A program made the translations under genes and the position numbers. Positions 18,306 to 26,796 of a stretch of DNA of 64,000 bases are shown here, piece after piece. Source of the DNA: Nocardioides sediminis (GTDB taxonomy: Bacteria; Actinomycetota; Actinomycetes; Propionibacteriales; Nocardioidaceae); NCBI RefSeq assembly GCF_003047295.1, contig NZ_PZYZ01000004.1:284922-348921 (forward strand). The letters run 5' to 3'. The stretch's first letter is position 1. Each line of letters starts with the position of its first letter. The notes beneath the pieces are model-generated. The model saw only the letters and a program-made list of their open reading frames with translations. It was not told the DNA's origin and searched no databases.

Positions 18306-19451
18306 TCAGACGCTCGCGGCGACCCCGGGTGCGAACTTGGGCACCCGCACGACCACCTTGGTGCCGGCACCCGGCGCGGTCTCGACGACCAGCCCGTAGT
18401 CGTCGCCGTAGGCGTTGCGCAGCCGCGCGTCGACGTTGCCGAGCCCCACCGAGTCCATGGAGGCGTCGCCGGCCAGCGCGCGGCGTACGCGCTCGGGGTC
18501 CTCGCCGGTGCCGTCGTCCTCGACCTCGATCACGCACTCCTGGTCGAGGTCGCGGGCCAGGATGCTCAGCCGTCCGACACCGTCCTCCTTGTCGACGCTG
18601 GCCTCGAGGCCGTGCCGCACGGCGTTCTCGACCAGCGGCTGGATGCACAGGAACGGCACCGCGACGGGCAGCACCTCCGGAGCGATGCGCAGCGTCACCT
18701 GCAGCCGGTCGCCGAACCGCGCCTGCTCGAGCAGCAGGTAGCGCTCCACCGAGCGGAGCTCCTCGGCGAGGGTCGTGTACTCCCCGTGGCGGCGGAAGGA
18801 GTAGCGGGTGAAGTCGGCGAACTCCAGCAGCAGCTCGCGCGCCCGGTCGGGGTCGGTGCGCACGAAGCTGGCGATGGCACCGAGGGAGTTGTAGATGAAG
18901 TGCGGACTGATCTGGGCGCGCAGCGCGCGGACCTCGGCCTCCATGAGGCGCGTGCGCGAGGCGTCGAGCTGGGCGAGCTCGAGCTGTCCCGAGACCCACA
19001 GCGCCACCTCGTCGGCGGCCCGGATGAGGCCTCCCGTGGCGTACGCCGCGCCGACCACCAGCGCGCCGACGATCGTCTCCTCGACGACGAGCGGCGCCAG
19101 CACCACCTGCCGGACCTCGCAGCGCGGGTCCTGGCAGGCCAGGTCGGCGACCCGGGTGCGGCCCGTCTCGACGAGGTCGGGGAGGAAGCGCGGCACGTCC
19201 TCGGCGTGGTGCTGGCCGGAGCCGTCCCACGCCAGCACCCCGCTGGCGTCGGTCAGCGCCGCGGCTGGGGTGCCGAGCAGGGCGCGGAGGTGGCCCAGGC
19301 TGCGCTCCGCGCTGTCGACCGTCAGCCCCGCGCGCAGTGCCGGGCTGGCCAGCGACGCGTTGTGCAGCGCCCGGAACGTCGCCCGGTCGGCCTGGGAGCC
19401 CAGCGCCGTGCGCCGGCTGTCGGACCGTCGCCAGAGCCGGGGTCGCGCCAT
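18306..19451 (-). CDS. LytS-type sensor histidine kinase
   Basis: A 381-residue kinase of the PF06580 family. The N-terminal ~150 residues look like a GAF-type sensor domain, with a C-x(6)-C pair (ACQDPRCEV). The phosphoacceptor is in ISPHFIYNSL; the ATPase lobe has LVENAVRHGLE (N box) and the glycine-rich EDDGTGEDPE and GLGNVDARL. No transmembrane segment is evident, so it is probably a cytoplasmic sensor. Together with the LytTR regulator and symporter it resembles the E. coli BtsS/BtsR-BtsT logic, in which a LytS/LytTR pair controls a pyruvate transporter; that parallel is inference. Confidence 0.9.
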   Translation of the reverse strand: MARPRLWRRSDSRRTALGSQADRATFRALHNASLASPALRAGLTVDSAERSLGHLRALLGTPAAALTDASGVLAWDGSGQHHAEDVPRFLPDLVETGRTRVADLACQDPRCEVRQVVLAPLVVEETIVGALVVGAAYATGGLIRAADEVALWVSGQLELAQLDASRTRLMEAEVRALRAQISPHFIYNSLGAIASFVRTDPDRARELLLEFADFTRYSFRRHGEYTTLAEELRSVERYLLLEQARFGDRLQVTLRIAPEVLPVAVPFLCIQPLVENAVRHGLEASVDKEDGVGRLSILARDLDQECVIEVEDDGTGEDPERVRRALAGDASMDSVGLGNVDARLRNAYGDDYGLVVETAPGAGTKVVVRVPKFAPGVAASV

Positions 19452-19482
19452 GCGGGGGAGACTACTCAGGGGGCAGCTGTCG

Positions 19483-19559
19483 GAGTCACCGCTTCAGCGG
19501 TGACTCTGGCGCTTGCTGGCCGATGCAACGGCCAGCAAGCGTCAAGGTCGGCCAGCAAG
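19483..19559. terminator. Tandem perfect hairpins after the methyltransferase gene
   Basis: Two stems lie side by side. GAGTCACCGC at 19483-19492 pairs perfectly with 19497-19506 around TTCA. CGCTTGCTGGCCG at 19510-19522 pairs perfectly with 19529-19541 around a 6-nt loop, and a third copy of CGGCCAGCAAG follows at 19549-19559. They lie between the 3' end of the minus-strand methyltransferase and the start of the kinase gene, so termination of the methyltransferase transcript is the simplest role. Confidence 0.65.
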
Positions 19560-19590
19560 TACGCCGCGGGCCCGTCCCGGTCCCGCTGGG

Positions 19591-20445
19591 CTACCGGAAG
19601 TCGATGAGCAGCATGTCGGTGTCGGTGCCGTCGGAGATGATCGGTCCCTCGTGGGACGCGTCGTCGTCCGGTTCGGTCGACAGGTCGTCCTGGCGGTCGA
19701 CGACCTGCGCGCGGAAGCACTCGGTGCGGTAGGCCAGCTGCATGCCGTCGTGCCCGCGGCCGTAGTCGTCGTACAACGCCCGCACCCGGTCCAACCGTGC
19801 CTCGCGGGCCGCCTCGTCGAGGCTGGCGATGTAGGAGCGGGACGCGACGATGTCCACCAAGGTCTCCCGGTTGACGTCCTGCCAGTGCGCGAACGTCTTC
19901 TCCTCCACGAAGCCGAAGAGGCTCGATGTCACCAGGGCCTCGTGCGACGACGAGGTCATGCCCTGCTCGCCCATCGCCTCGACCAGGCGTCGTACCCAGG
20001 GGATCCGCTGGTCGAAGAAGTTCCACGCCAGTGCCAGGTGGCCGCCGGGCTTGAGGACGCGCGCGATCTCCGGCAGCGCCACCTCGTGGTCGAACCAGTG
20101 GAACGCCTGGCCGGCCACGACGACATCGACCGAACGGTCGTTGGCCGGGATCTCCTCGGCGCCCGCGACCTTGGCGCTGCAGCCGGGGACGTTCGCCTCG
20201 AGGACCTCGAGCATGGCGGCGTCGGGCTCGGTGGCGTAGACGGCGTGCCCCTGCGCGACCAGCTCGCGGGTGAGCTTGCCGGTGCCGGCACCGAGCTCGA
20301 GCACGACCTTGGCCTCACCGCCCACGAGCCAGGAGACCGCGTCGGCGGGGTACGTCGGACGCCCCCGGTCGTAGGTCCCGGCCACGGCCCCGAAGGACCG
20401 GGACCACCGCTTGACGTCCTCGGGGGTGGGCTGCTCGTCGCTCAT
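19591..20445 (-). CDS. Class I SAM-dependent methyltransferase (UbiE/MenG-like)
   Basis: A 284-residue methyltransferase. Motif I is VLELGAGTGKLTREL (about residues 47-61), followed by the acidic VYATEPD loop, DVVVAGQAFHWFD and the post-motif LKPGGHLALAW, which is the Methyltransf_11 pattern. The FGAVAGTYDRGRPTYP opening is typical of the subfamily often annotated as class I methyltransferase. The last ~40 residues are acidic and probably disordered. The substrate is unknown. ATG 20445 starts MSDEQPTPEDV. Confidence 0.87.
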   Translation of the reverse strand: MSDEQPTPEDVKRWSRSFGAVAGTYDRGRPTYPADAVSWLVGGEAKVVLELGAGTGKLTRELVAQGHAVYATEPDAAMLEVLEANVPGCSAKVAGAEEIPANDRSVDVVVAGQAFHWFDHEVALPEIARVLKPGGHLALAWNFFDQRIPWVRRLVEAMGEQGMTSSSHEALVTSSLFGFVEEKTFAHWQDVNRETLVDIVASRSYIASLDEAAREARLDRVRALYDDYGRGHDGMQLAYRTECFRAQVVDRQDDLSTEPDDDASHEGPIISDGTDTDMLLIDFR

Positions 20446-20473
20446 CCCCTGCAGGCTACTAGCGTCGTGCCTC

Positions 20474-21205
20474 GTGACGACCGATCCCTTGGCCTGGCTG
20501 GTGGGGCTGGAGGGCGTGCCCTCGGGGTACGCCGCGGCCCGCGACGGCATCGACGTGATGCTGCGCGACCGTGGGCTGCGCCGCACCTCGCCGGAGATGA
20601 CCGCCGAGTCCCTGCTGCGCGGCGCGCACGCGTCGGCGGTGCTCGAGGGCTCGACGTCCTCGCTCGCCGAGCTGCGCGAGGGTGCCGGGGACGCCGTCGC
20701 GACCGATGCCGTTCGGATGTCCGCCTCGCTGCTGGCGCTCGCGCCGCTGCTCAAGACCGCGCCCCTGCAGGCGATGGCGCGCATCCACAGCGTGGTCGGC
20801 TCGGCCTCCTTGGACCCCGAGGAGCTCGGGCGTCCGCGGGACGCGGCGTCCGCCGACCGGCTGCGCGGCGTCGCCGAGCTGCTGCTGGCGCCGACGTCCG
20901 CCCCGGCGCTGCTCGTCGCCGCCGTGGTGCACGCCGACCTGGCGACAGCCGCGCCGTTCGCGTCCCACAACGGCATCGTGGCGCGCGCCGTGGAGCGGCT
21001 CGTGCTGGTCTCGCGCGGCGTGGACGCCAAGTCGCTGGTCGTCCCGGAGGCCGGACACCTGGCGCTGCGGGCGCAGTACGAGTCCAACCTCGGCGCCTAC
21101 CGCGACGGCGGGCCGCGCGGCGTACACGCGTGGGTCCTCTACGCCTCCGAGGCCTACGCCGCGGGGGCCGAGGCGTCGCCTCTCCGGCGCGACGCCGCGG
21201 AGTGA
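20474..21205 (+). CDS. Fic-like protein with degenerate catalytic motif
   Basis: A 243-residue helical protein, often annotated simply as 'oxidoreductase' or Fic family in actinobacteria. It has the Fic inhibitory-like region LLRGAHASAVLEGSTSS (compare the S/T-x-x-x-E-G-N motif) near residues 48-64, and the stretch AAPFASHNGIVARAVERL (about 158-175) aligns with the Fic core HPFxxGNGRxxR, but the catalytic His is Ala and the GNGR is HNGI. AMP transfer by the classical mechanism is therefore unlikely. GTG 20474 lies 8 nt after TAGCGT (20460-20465), consistent with leaderless expression. It precedes the HAD and pilus genes in a conserved neighbourhood. Confidence 0.65.
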   Translation: MTTDPLAWLVGLEGVPSGYAAARDGIDVMLRDRGLRRTSPEMTAESLLRGAHASAVLEGSTSSLAELREGAGDAVATDAVRMSASLLALAPLLKTAPLQAMARIHSVVGSASLDPEELGRPRDAASADRLRGVAELLLAPTSAPALLVAAVVHADLATAAPFASHNGIVARAVERLVLVSRGVDAKSLVVPEAGHLALRAQYESNLGAYRDGGPRGVHAWVLYASEAYAAGAEASPLRRDAAE

Positions 21206-21218
21206 GGGCGGCATGCGA

Positions 21219-21247
21219 ACGGCACCTGATCATGGATCAGGTGCCGT
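21219..21247. terminator. 13-bp perfect hairpin after the Fic-like gene
   Basis: ACGGCACCTGATC (21219-21231) and its exact complement (21235-21247) enclose a 3-nt loop. It starts 14 nt after the stop of the Fic-like gene and is the main structure in a 245-nt gap between convergent genes. The rest of the gap to 21450 shows nothing I can assign. Confidence 0.65.
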
Positions 21248-21450
21248 CGCTGACACGTGACGCCGTGGCTACCAAGCGTGCAACATCCAACTGCTGTCCC
21301 GGTCATGGCCGGTGACTCGCGCCCTTGTGCGAAGGGTAGATCGCCGCGTGGGTACCCGGCTCACGTGCTGCCTGTGGAGTTGTGTGTCTCCGTTGTACGC
21401 CGCCGCGGGGCCGCCTTCAAGGGTTGACTTATCGGCCGTTCGATGCGGTG

Positions 21451-22248
21451 TCAGGCGCCGTCGCGGCGCTTGCGGGCGTTGGACCACAGGACCCCGCCGG
21501 CGGCCATCGCACCGCCGACGGCGAGCGCGGTGAGGGTGGTCCGGGCAGGGGGGAGCGGGACCCGGGAGCGGAGCGCGACGGGCTTGTCGAAGACCAGCAC
21601 TGGCCATCCCTCGGCCACCGCCGCCCGGCGCAGCTCGCGGTCGGGGTTGACCGCGTGCGGGTGCCCGACGACGCGCAGCATGTGCACGTCGGTGACCGAG
21701 TCGCTGTAGGCGTAGCACTCCGCGAGGTCGTAGCCGACGAGGTCGGCGAGGTCCTCGATGGCGCGGGCCTTCTCCTCGGCGTAGGCGTAGTACTCGATCT
21801 CGCCGCTGTACTTCCCGTCCACGATCTCCATGCGGGTCGCGACCACGCGGTCGGCGCCGAGCATCTCGCCGATGGGCTCGACCACCTCCGACCCGCTGGT
21901 CGACACGATCACGACGTCGCGACCAGCCTGGTGGTGCTCCTCGATGAGACTCACCGCCTCGTCGTAGACGATGGGGTCGACGACGTTGTGCAGGGTGTCG
22001 GCGACGATCTCGCGGACGGTCGCGACGTCCCAGCCGGCGCACAGGGCGGACATGAACGCCCGCATCTTCTCCATCTGGTCGTGGTCGGCGCCGCCGACCA
22101 GGTAGACGAACTGGGCGTAGGTGCTGCGCAGCATCGCGCGCCTGCTGATGAGCCCGCCGGCCTGGAAGGGCTTGCTGAAGGCCAGCGTGCTCGATTTGGC
22201 GATGATCGTCTTGTCGAGGTCGAAGAAGGCCGCGGTGGGGCGGGACAT
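21451..22248 (-). CDS. HAD-IB family hydrolase (SerB-like phosphatase)
   Basis: A 265-residue haloacid-dehalogenase phosphatase. Motif I is AAFFDLDKTII (about residues 6-16), motif II is in VVIVSTSG, and motif III/IV is in AYAYSDSVTDVHML with the lysine in YYAYAEEKARA upstream. A C-terminal hydrophobic helix, LTALAVGGAMAAGGVLW, and basic tail suggest membrane attachment. ATG 22248 is chosen because TACGAT (22256-22261 on the minus strand) ends 7 nt upstream, as for a leaderless mRNA; ATG 22257 would fall within that hexamer. It corresponds in position to Rv3661 and is divergent from ssd. Confidence 0.88.
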   Translation of the reverse strand: MSRPTAAFFDLDKTIIAKSSTLAFSKPFQAGGLISRRAMLRSTYAQFVYLVGGADHDQMEKMRAFMSALCAGWDVATVREIVADTLHNVVDPIVYDEAVSLIEEHHQAGRDVVIVSTSGSEVVEPIGEMLGADRVVATRMEIVDGKYSGEIEYYAYAEEKARAIEDLADLVGYDLAECYAYSDSVTDVHMLRVVGHPHAVNPDRELRRAAVAEGWPVLVFDKPVALRSRVPLPPARTTLTALAVGGAMAAGGVLWSNARKRRDGA

Positions 22249-22390
22249 GGTCGCCATCGTAGGGCGGGCGTCCATGCTCGGTGCCGATCGCGGACCAGCA
22301 GCCGTCCACCGACCCGGTCGCCGGGTCCGTCGTCCACAGGGCTGTCGCGCCACCCGGCGCGGTGTCGGTGAGCGCGGGGAGCCTCGACGC

Positions 22391-23422
22391 ATGCAGCCCC
22401 TCCTCCTGACCCGAGATCCGGCACTCGTCGACGAGGTCGCCCGGCTGAGCGCCGCCGCCGGCGTCCGTCCCGAGGTGTACGACGACCCGCTCGCCGCGCT
22501 CCGGGCCTGGCCCACCGCGGCGCTGGTGCTGGTCGGCGTCGACCTGGTCGGTGAGGTGGCGGCCGCGCGGCCGGCCCGGCGGGACGGGGTGCACGTGGTC
22601 GGCTGGACCCCCGGCGACGGGGTGTTCCGTGCGGCGCTGGTGATCGGAGCCGGCACGGTCGCGGAGCTGCCGACCTGCGAGGCGTGGCTGGTCGACCTGC
22701 TCGCCGACAGCGAGGAGGTCCCGGGTCGTGGGCGCACCATCGGGGTGATCGGCGGTGCCGGTGGCGCGGGCGCGTCGACCTTCGCGTGCGCGCTGGGGCA
22801 GGTGGGGGCCGCGCGCGGGACGGCCCTGGTGGTCGACACCGACCCGCTCGGCCCGGGCCTGGACCGGATGCTCGGTCTGGAGTCGGTGCCGGGCGTGCGC
22901 TGGTCCGACCTCGCGTCGGGCTCCGGGCGACTCGGGGCCCGATCGCTCCGGGAGGCGGTGCCGAGGCCGCCCGGCGACTCCTCCGGGCCGGGGGTGCTCA
23001 CCTGGCCGTCCGGTTCGGCGGCCCAGCCCGAGGCCGGCGTGGTCCGTGAGGCGGTCGCTGCCGCCCAGCGTGGCCACGACCTGGTGGTCCTCGACCTCGC
23101 TCGCCACGTCGGCGTCCTGGTCGACGAGCTGGTCGCCCGCTGTGACCGGCTGCTGGTCGTGGTGCCGGCCACCCTCGCCGGGGTGGCCTCGACGGTCCGG
23201 CTCCTCGACCGGCTCGGCCCGGGGCGGGGCGCCTCGCTGGCCGTTCGCCGGGGTGGCGTCACGTGGGAGGACGTCGAGCGCGCGACCGGCCTGCGCGTCT
23301 CGGTCGAGGTGCCGGAGCAGCGCGGCCTCCCGGAGGCGGTCGACCTGGGCCTGGGGCCCGTGCGTCACCGCCGCGTGCCTCTCGCCCGGGCTGCCCGCCA
23401 GGTCCTCGAGGAGGCCGCATGA
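22391..23422 (+). CDS. ssd: Ssd/CpaE-like MinD-type ATPase of the pilus locus
   Basis: A 343-residue protein with a receiver-like N-terminal domain (about 1-110) and a MinD/ParA-type domain. The deviant Walker A is degenerate: GVIGGAGGAGASTFACALG has Ala-Ser where Lys-Thr/Ser is usual. TALVVDTDPLGPGLDRMLGLE and HDLVVLDLARHV follow as the A' and Walker B regions. The actinobacterial 'septum site-determining protein' Ssd (Rv3660c) lies at the head of the tad locus in the same way; CpaE/TadZ relatives place the pilus machine at the cell pole. The stop overlaps the tadA ATG. Confidence 0.85.
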   Translation: MQPLLLTRDPALVDEVARLSAAAGVRPEVYDDPLAALRAWPTAALVLVGVDLVGEVAAARPARRDGVHVVGWTPGDGVFRAALVIGAGTVAELPTCEAWLVDLLADSEEVPGRGRTIGVIGGAGGAGASTFACALGQVGAARGTALVVDTDPLGPGLDRMLGLESVPGVRWSDLASGSGRLGARSLREAVPRPPGDSSGPGVLTWPSGSAAQPEAGVVREAVAAAQRGHDLVVLDLARHVGVLVDELVARCDRLLVVVPATLAGVASTVRLLDRLGPGRGASLAVRRGGVTWEDVERATGLRVSVEVPEQRGLPEAVDLGLGPVRHRRVPLARAARQVLEEAA

Positions 23423-24582
23423 CCACGACGGCGGCCGTCGCGCCCGCGGTGCTCGACGAGGTGCGCGAGCGCCTGGCGGCCGCACCCGGAGACCTGTCCC
23501 CGCACCGCGTGGCCGAGGCGCTCCGTGCCGCCGGCCGTCCCGTCGGCGACGCGATGGTCCTCGCGGTCCACGACCAGCTGCGCCGCGACGTGCTGGGCGC
23601 CGGCCCGCTCGAGCCGTTGCTGCGCCGGCCCGGGGTCACCGACGTGCTGGTCAACGGCGCCTCCGAGGTCTGGGTGGACTGCGGGGACGGGCTGGAGCTC
23701 ACCGGGGTGCGCTTCCCCGACGATGCCGCGGTCCGACGCCTGGCCCAGCGGCTGGCCTCCACCGGTGGCAGACGGCTGGACGACGCGACCCCGCACGCCG
23801 ACGTACGACTGCCGGACGGCACGCGGTTCCACGCGGTGCTGGCGCCCACCGCCCGACCGGGGACGGTGGTGTCGTTGCGCGTCCCGCGGGCGCGGGTCTT
23901 CACCATGGCCGACCTGGTGGAGGCGGGGGCCCTGACCGACGAGGGCGCCGAGCTGCTCGCCGCGATCGTGGCGTCCCGGTCCGCCTTCCTGGTCACCGGT
24001 GGGACGGGCACGGGCAAGACCACGTTGCTGGCGGCGATGCTGTCCCTCGCCGACGCGGGTGAGCGGCTGGTCCTGGTCGAGGACTCCAGCGAGCTGCGGC
24101 CGGCGCACCCGCACGTCGTCGGCCTCGAGGCGCGTCCGCCCAACGTCGAGGGAGCCGGTGAGATCACGCTGCGCACCCTGGTGCGGCAGGCCCTGCGGAT
24201 GCGCCCGGACCGGCTGGTCGTGGGCGAGGTGCGCGGTGCCGAGGTGGTGGAGATGCTCGCGGCCCTCAACACCGGCCACGCCGGCGGTTGCGGCACCGTG
24301 CACGCCAACTCCGCGGCCGATGTCCCGGCCCGTCTCGAGGCGCTGGCGCTCGCCGCAGGTCTGCCGCAGGCCGCGGTGCACAGCCAGCTGGCGGCCGCCC
24401 TGGACGTCGTCGTGCACGTGGCGCGAGCAGCCGACGGGATCCGCCGGGTGGCACAGATCGGGGTTCCGCGACGGGGACCCGACGGGCTGGTGGTGCTGGA
24501 GGCCGCGGTGTCGTTCGACGTCGACGGCCGGCTCGAGCGGGGACCGGCAGCGGGCGAGCTGTCGCGACGGATCTCGCGGTGA
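23419..24582 (+). CDS. tadA: TadA-family secretion ATPase
   Basis: A 387-residue GSPII_E/CpaF-type ATPase driving assembly of Flp (type IVb) pili. It has an N-terminal helical domain with GPLEPLLRRPGVTDVLVNG, the Walker A motif GGTGTGKTT (about residues 194-202), an Asp box VLVEDSSELR, Walker B RPDRLVVGEVRG and His box NTGHAGGCGTVHA. It forms a cytoplasmic hexamer that works on the TadB/TadC membrane platform. ATG 23419 overlaps the ssd stop and has GAGGAGG upstream. It is equivalent to Rv3659c. Confidence 0.94.
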   Translation: MTTTAAVAPAVLDEVRERLAAAPGDLSPHRVAEALRAAGRPVGDAMVLAVHDQLRRDVLGAGPLEPLLRRPGVTDVLVNGASEVWVDCGDGLELTGVRFPDDAAVRRLAQRLASTGGRRLDDATPHADVRLPDGTRFHAVLAPTARPGTVVSLRVPRARVFTMADLVEAGALTDEGAELLAAIVASRSAFLVTGGTGTGKTTLLAAMLSLADAGERLVLVEDSSELRPAHPHVVGLEARPPNVEGAGEITLRTLVRQALRMRPDRLVVGEVRGAEVVEMLAALNTGHAGGCGTVHANSAADVPARLEALALAAGLPQAAVHSQLAAALDVVVHVARAADGIRRVAQIGVPRRGPDGLVVLEAAVSFDVDGRLERGPAAGELSRRISR

Positions 24583-25379
24583 CCGGCGCCTGGTGGCTGG
24601 TGGCCGCGCTCGCGGCGGCAGCGGCCTGGCTGGCGTGTCCCGGGCCGACCGGCTCGACGACTGGCGGGCGGCTGCCCGCTCCGTCCCGACGCGTCGGCAT
24701 CGTCCCGGCCCTGGCAGTCCTGGCCGGGACGGTCACCCTCGCGACGGCGGGTGTCCTGCCGGCGCGACTGCTCGTCCTGGCCGTGATAGGCGGCCCCGTC
24801 CTGCTCGGTGCCCGCCAGGTGTGGCTGCGTCGTCGCGTGCGGGTCGACTCCGACGCCACGGCGCGACACGTCCTGGACGCGTGCGAGGTGGTGGCCGCGG
24901 AGCTGGCTGCCGGACGGCCGCCGGATGCGGCCCTGACCCAGGCGGCCCGACGCTGGCCGGGGATCGCCCCCGTCGTCGAGGCCCATGCGCTGGGATCGGA
25001 CGTGGCGGAGGCGTTCCGCCGGCTGGCCGCGACGCCCGGCGCCGACGAGCTTCGCGTGGTCGGCTCGGCGTGGCAGGTGTCCCAGCACTCCGGCCACGGC
25101 CTCGCCGACGCCCTGGGCCGGGTGGCCGCCCGCATCCGGGCGCGTCGGCAGACCCGCCGTGTGGTGACCTCCGAGCTGGCGTCGGCCCGTGCCACGGCGC
25201 GCCTCGTGGCGGTGCTGCCCGTGGTCGCGCTCGGCATGGGCAGCGGGGCCGGCGGGGACCCGTGGACCTTCCTGCTCGGCACCTCACCGGGCTGGGCCTG
25301 CCTCGCCCTGGGCCTGGGCTTCGGCCTGCTCGGCCTCTGGTGGATCGAGGTCATCGCGGACGCCGTGGACCGTCCGTGA
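24579..25379 (+). CDS. tadB: TadB-like pilus assembly membrane protein (type II secretion F domain)
   Basis: A 266-residue protein with hydrophobic segments near both ends and a cytoplasmic T2SF domain in between (DACEVVAAELAAGRPPDAAL...LRVVGSAWQVSQHSGHGLADALGRVA). This is the shorter actinobacterial TadB type (Rv3658c-like). It should form the inner-membrane platform with TadC. GTG 24579 overlaps the tadA stop (GTGA), and the end overlaps tadC the same way, so the locus is tightly co-translated. Confidence 0.85.
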   Translation: MTGAWWLVAALAAAAAWLACPGPTGSTTGGRLPAPSRRVGIVPALAVLAGTVTLATAGVLPARLLVLAVIGGPVLLGARQVWLRRRVRVDSDATARHVLDACEVVAAELAAGRPPDAALTQAARRWPGIAPVVEAHALGSDVAEAFRRLAATPGADELRVVGSAWQVSQHSGHGLADALGRVAARIRARRQTRRVVTSELASARATARLVAVLPVVALGMGSGAGGDPWTFLLGTSPGWACLALGLGFGLLGLWWIEVIADAVDRP

Positions 25380-26116
25380 CCACACCGGAGCAGCTGGCCC
25401 TGGTGGTGGCGGCGGCCGCGACCGCGCTGGCGGTGCTCCTCGCCCTGCCCCCGCCGTCCCGCTGGGCCGACGGGTCGCCGGTGCCCGACGGGGACGGGTC
25501 CGTCCGCGCCCGACCACCCTGGTGGCCCGCGCTGCTCTCGGGACTGGCCGGGTGCGGGGCGGCCGTCGTCCTGGGAGGACCGCTGGGCCTCCTCGTCGGG
25601 GCCGGCGCGGCAGGCGCCGCGTGGGTGACCCTGGGGCGGTCGGAGACCGCCGCTGCGAGGGGTGCCCGGGCCGAGGCCGTCCGCGACCTGCCGCACCTCG
25701 TCGACCTGCTCGCCGCGACCCTGCGCTCGGGAGCAGCGCCGGCCGCTGGTCTCGCGGTCGTGTGCGCCGCCTGTCCGGGCGCCGCGGCCGACCGGCTCGA
25801 GCCCGTGCTCGCGCGGTTGCGGGTGGGCCTGCCCGCCGCTGAGGTGTGGCGCGTGCTGGCGACCGACGAGGTGCTGGCCCCCCTGGGCCACACCCTGGCG
25901 CGGGCTGAGGTGAGCGGCTCGTCGGTGGCCGAGGCCGTCGAGCGGTTGGCCGACGACCTCGAGCGCGAGGCGCTGGCCACCGTGGAGGACCGTGCCCGCG
26001 CGGTGGGCGTCAGGGCAGCGGTTCCGCTGGGACTGTGCCTGCTGCCGGCGTTCATCCTCATCGGGATCGTGCCGACCGTGGCGGGCCTGCTCGCGACCCT
26101 GCGGCCCGGGTCATGA
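25376..26116 (+). CDS. tadC: TadC-like pilus assembly membrane protein (type II secretion F domain)
   Basis: A 246-residue protein with two N-terminal hydrophobic segments, a T2SF domain (LPHLVDLLAATLRSGAAPAAGL ... HTLARAEVSGSSVAEAVERLADDLE) and a C-terminal membrane hairpin ending LLPAFILIGIVPTVAGLL. It is the partner of TadB. GTG 25376 overlaps the tadB stop. A 141-nt gap to the pilin gene follows, which may hold a separate promoter or translation signal for the abundant pilin. Confidence 0.85.
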   Translation: MTTPEQLALVVAAAATALAVLLALPPPSRWADGSPVPDGDGSVRARPPWWPALLSGLAGCGAAVVLGGPLGLLVGAGAAGAAWVTLGRSETAAARGARAEAVRDLPHLVDLLAATLRSGAAPAAGLAVVCAACPGAAADRLEPVLARLRVGLPAAEVWRVLATDEVLAPLGHTLARAEVSGSSVAEAVERLADDLEREALATVEDRARAVGVRAAVPLGLCLLPAFILIGIVPTVAGLLATLRPGS

Positions 26117-26257
26117 GCCGCCTGCCCTCCACAGGACCCACCGGCGAGACGCCTCCTCCACAGCTCCGGGCCACCGGCGTGCGGGCGTCGGCCGGGAGTC
26201 CCAGAGTTCCCCGAAGACGGTCCGCAACGATCCGGACCGCGACCGAGAGGACACGAC

Positions 26258-26443
26258 ATGCACGAGACCGTTCGCCCCACCCCACGCGACGAGCGCGGCA
26301 TCACCACGGCGGAGTACGCCGTGGGCACTGCCGCGGGTGCCGGATTCGCCGGGCTGCTCTACCAGCTGCTCAGCGGCGGCTTCGGCGACAAGCTGCTCAA
26401 GACGCTCTTCGACCACGTCATGGGCCTGCTGGGCATCGGATGA
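26258..26443 (+). CDS. Flp-type pilin / DUF4244 protein
   Basis: A 61-residue protein with a charged leader (to about residue 14), the pilin-like segment GITTAEYAVGTAAGAGFAGLL with the conserved +5-type glutamate, and a helical rest. This is the DUF4244 family that occupies the Flp pilin position (Rv3656c) in actinobacterial tad loci. Cleavage before I-T-T by a prepilin peptidase is expected, but no peptidase gene is in the window. ATG 26258 has GAGAGGA upstream. Confidence 0.87.
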   Translation: MHETVRPTPRDERGITTAEYAVGTAAGAGFAGLLYQLLSGGFGDKLLKTLFDHVMGLLGIG

Positions 26444-26796
26444 GGCGGCGGTCCGAGCGGGGAGCGGTCACCGCCGAGCTCGCCCTCGGGCTGCCCGTGC
26501 TCCTGGCCGTCACCGTCGGGCTCGTCTGGCTGCTCGCGGCCGGCGCCGCCCAGGTGCGGGTCGTCGATGCCGCGCGCGAGGCGGCGCGGGTCGCGGCCCG
26601 CGGCGACGGGACCGCGGCGGCGGTGGCGGTCGGCCGGCGGATCGCCCCCGCGGGCGGTGAGGTCTCGGTGCAGGTCTCGGGTGCGGAGGTGAGGGCCGAG
26701 GTGCGAGCCCGGGTCGACGGGCCGGGCGGGCTGTTCGCCTTCCTGCCCGGCGTCACCGTCCGGTCGAGCGCGGTCGCCGTGCCCGAGGACGGCTGA
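26440..26796 (+). CDS. TadE-like minor pilin
   Basis: A 118-residue protein with the TadE signature ERGAVTAELALGLPVLLAVTVGLVWLL at the N terminus (a class III prepilin-like helix with the conserved Glu) and a V-V-D-A-A-R-E-A-A-R segment directly after it, as in Rv3655c. The rest is a small beta domain. ATG 26440 overlaps the pilin stop (ATGA), and its own stop overlaps the next ATG. It is probably a minor pilus subunit or an anchor on the cell surface. Confidence 0.85.
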   Translation: MRRRSERGAVTAELALGLPVLLAVTVGLVWLLAAGAAQVRVVDAAREAARVAARGDGTAAAVAVGRRIAPAGGEVSVQVSGAEVRAEVRARVDGPGGLFAFLPGVTVRSSAVAVPEDG

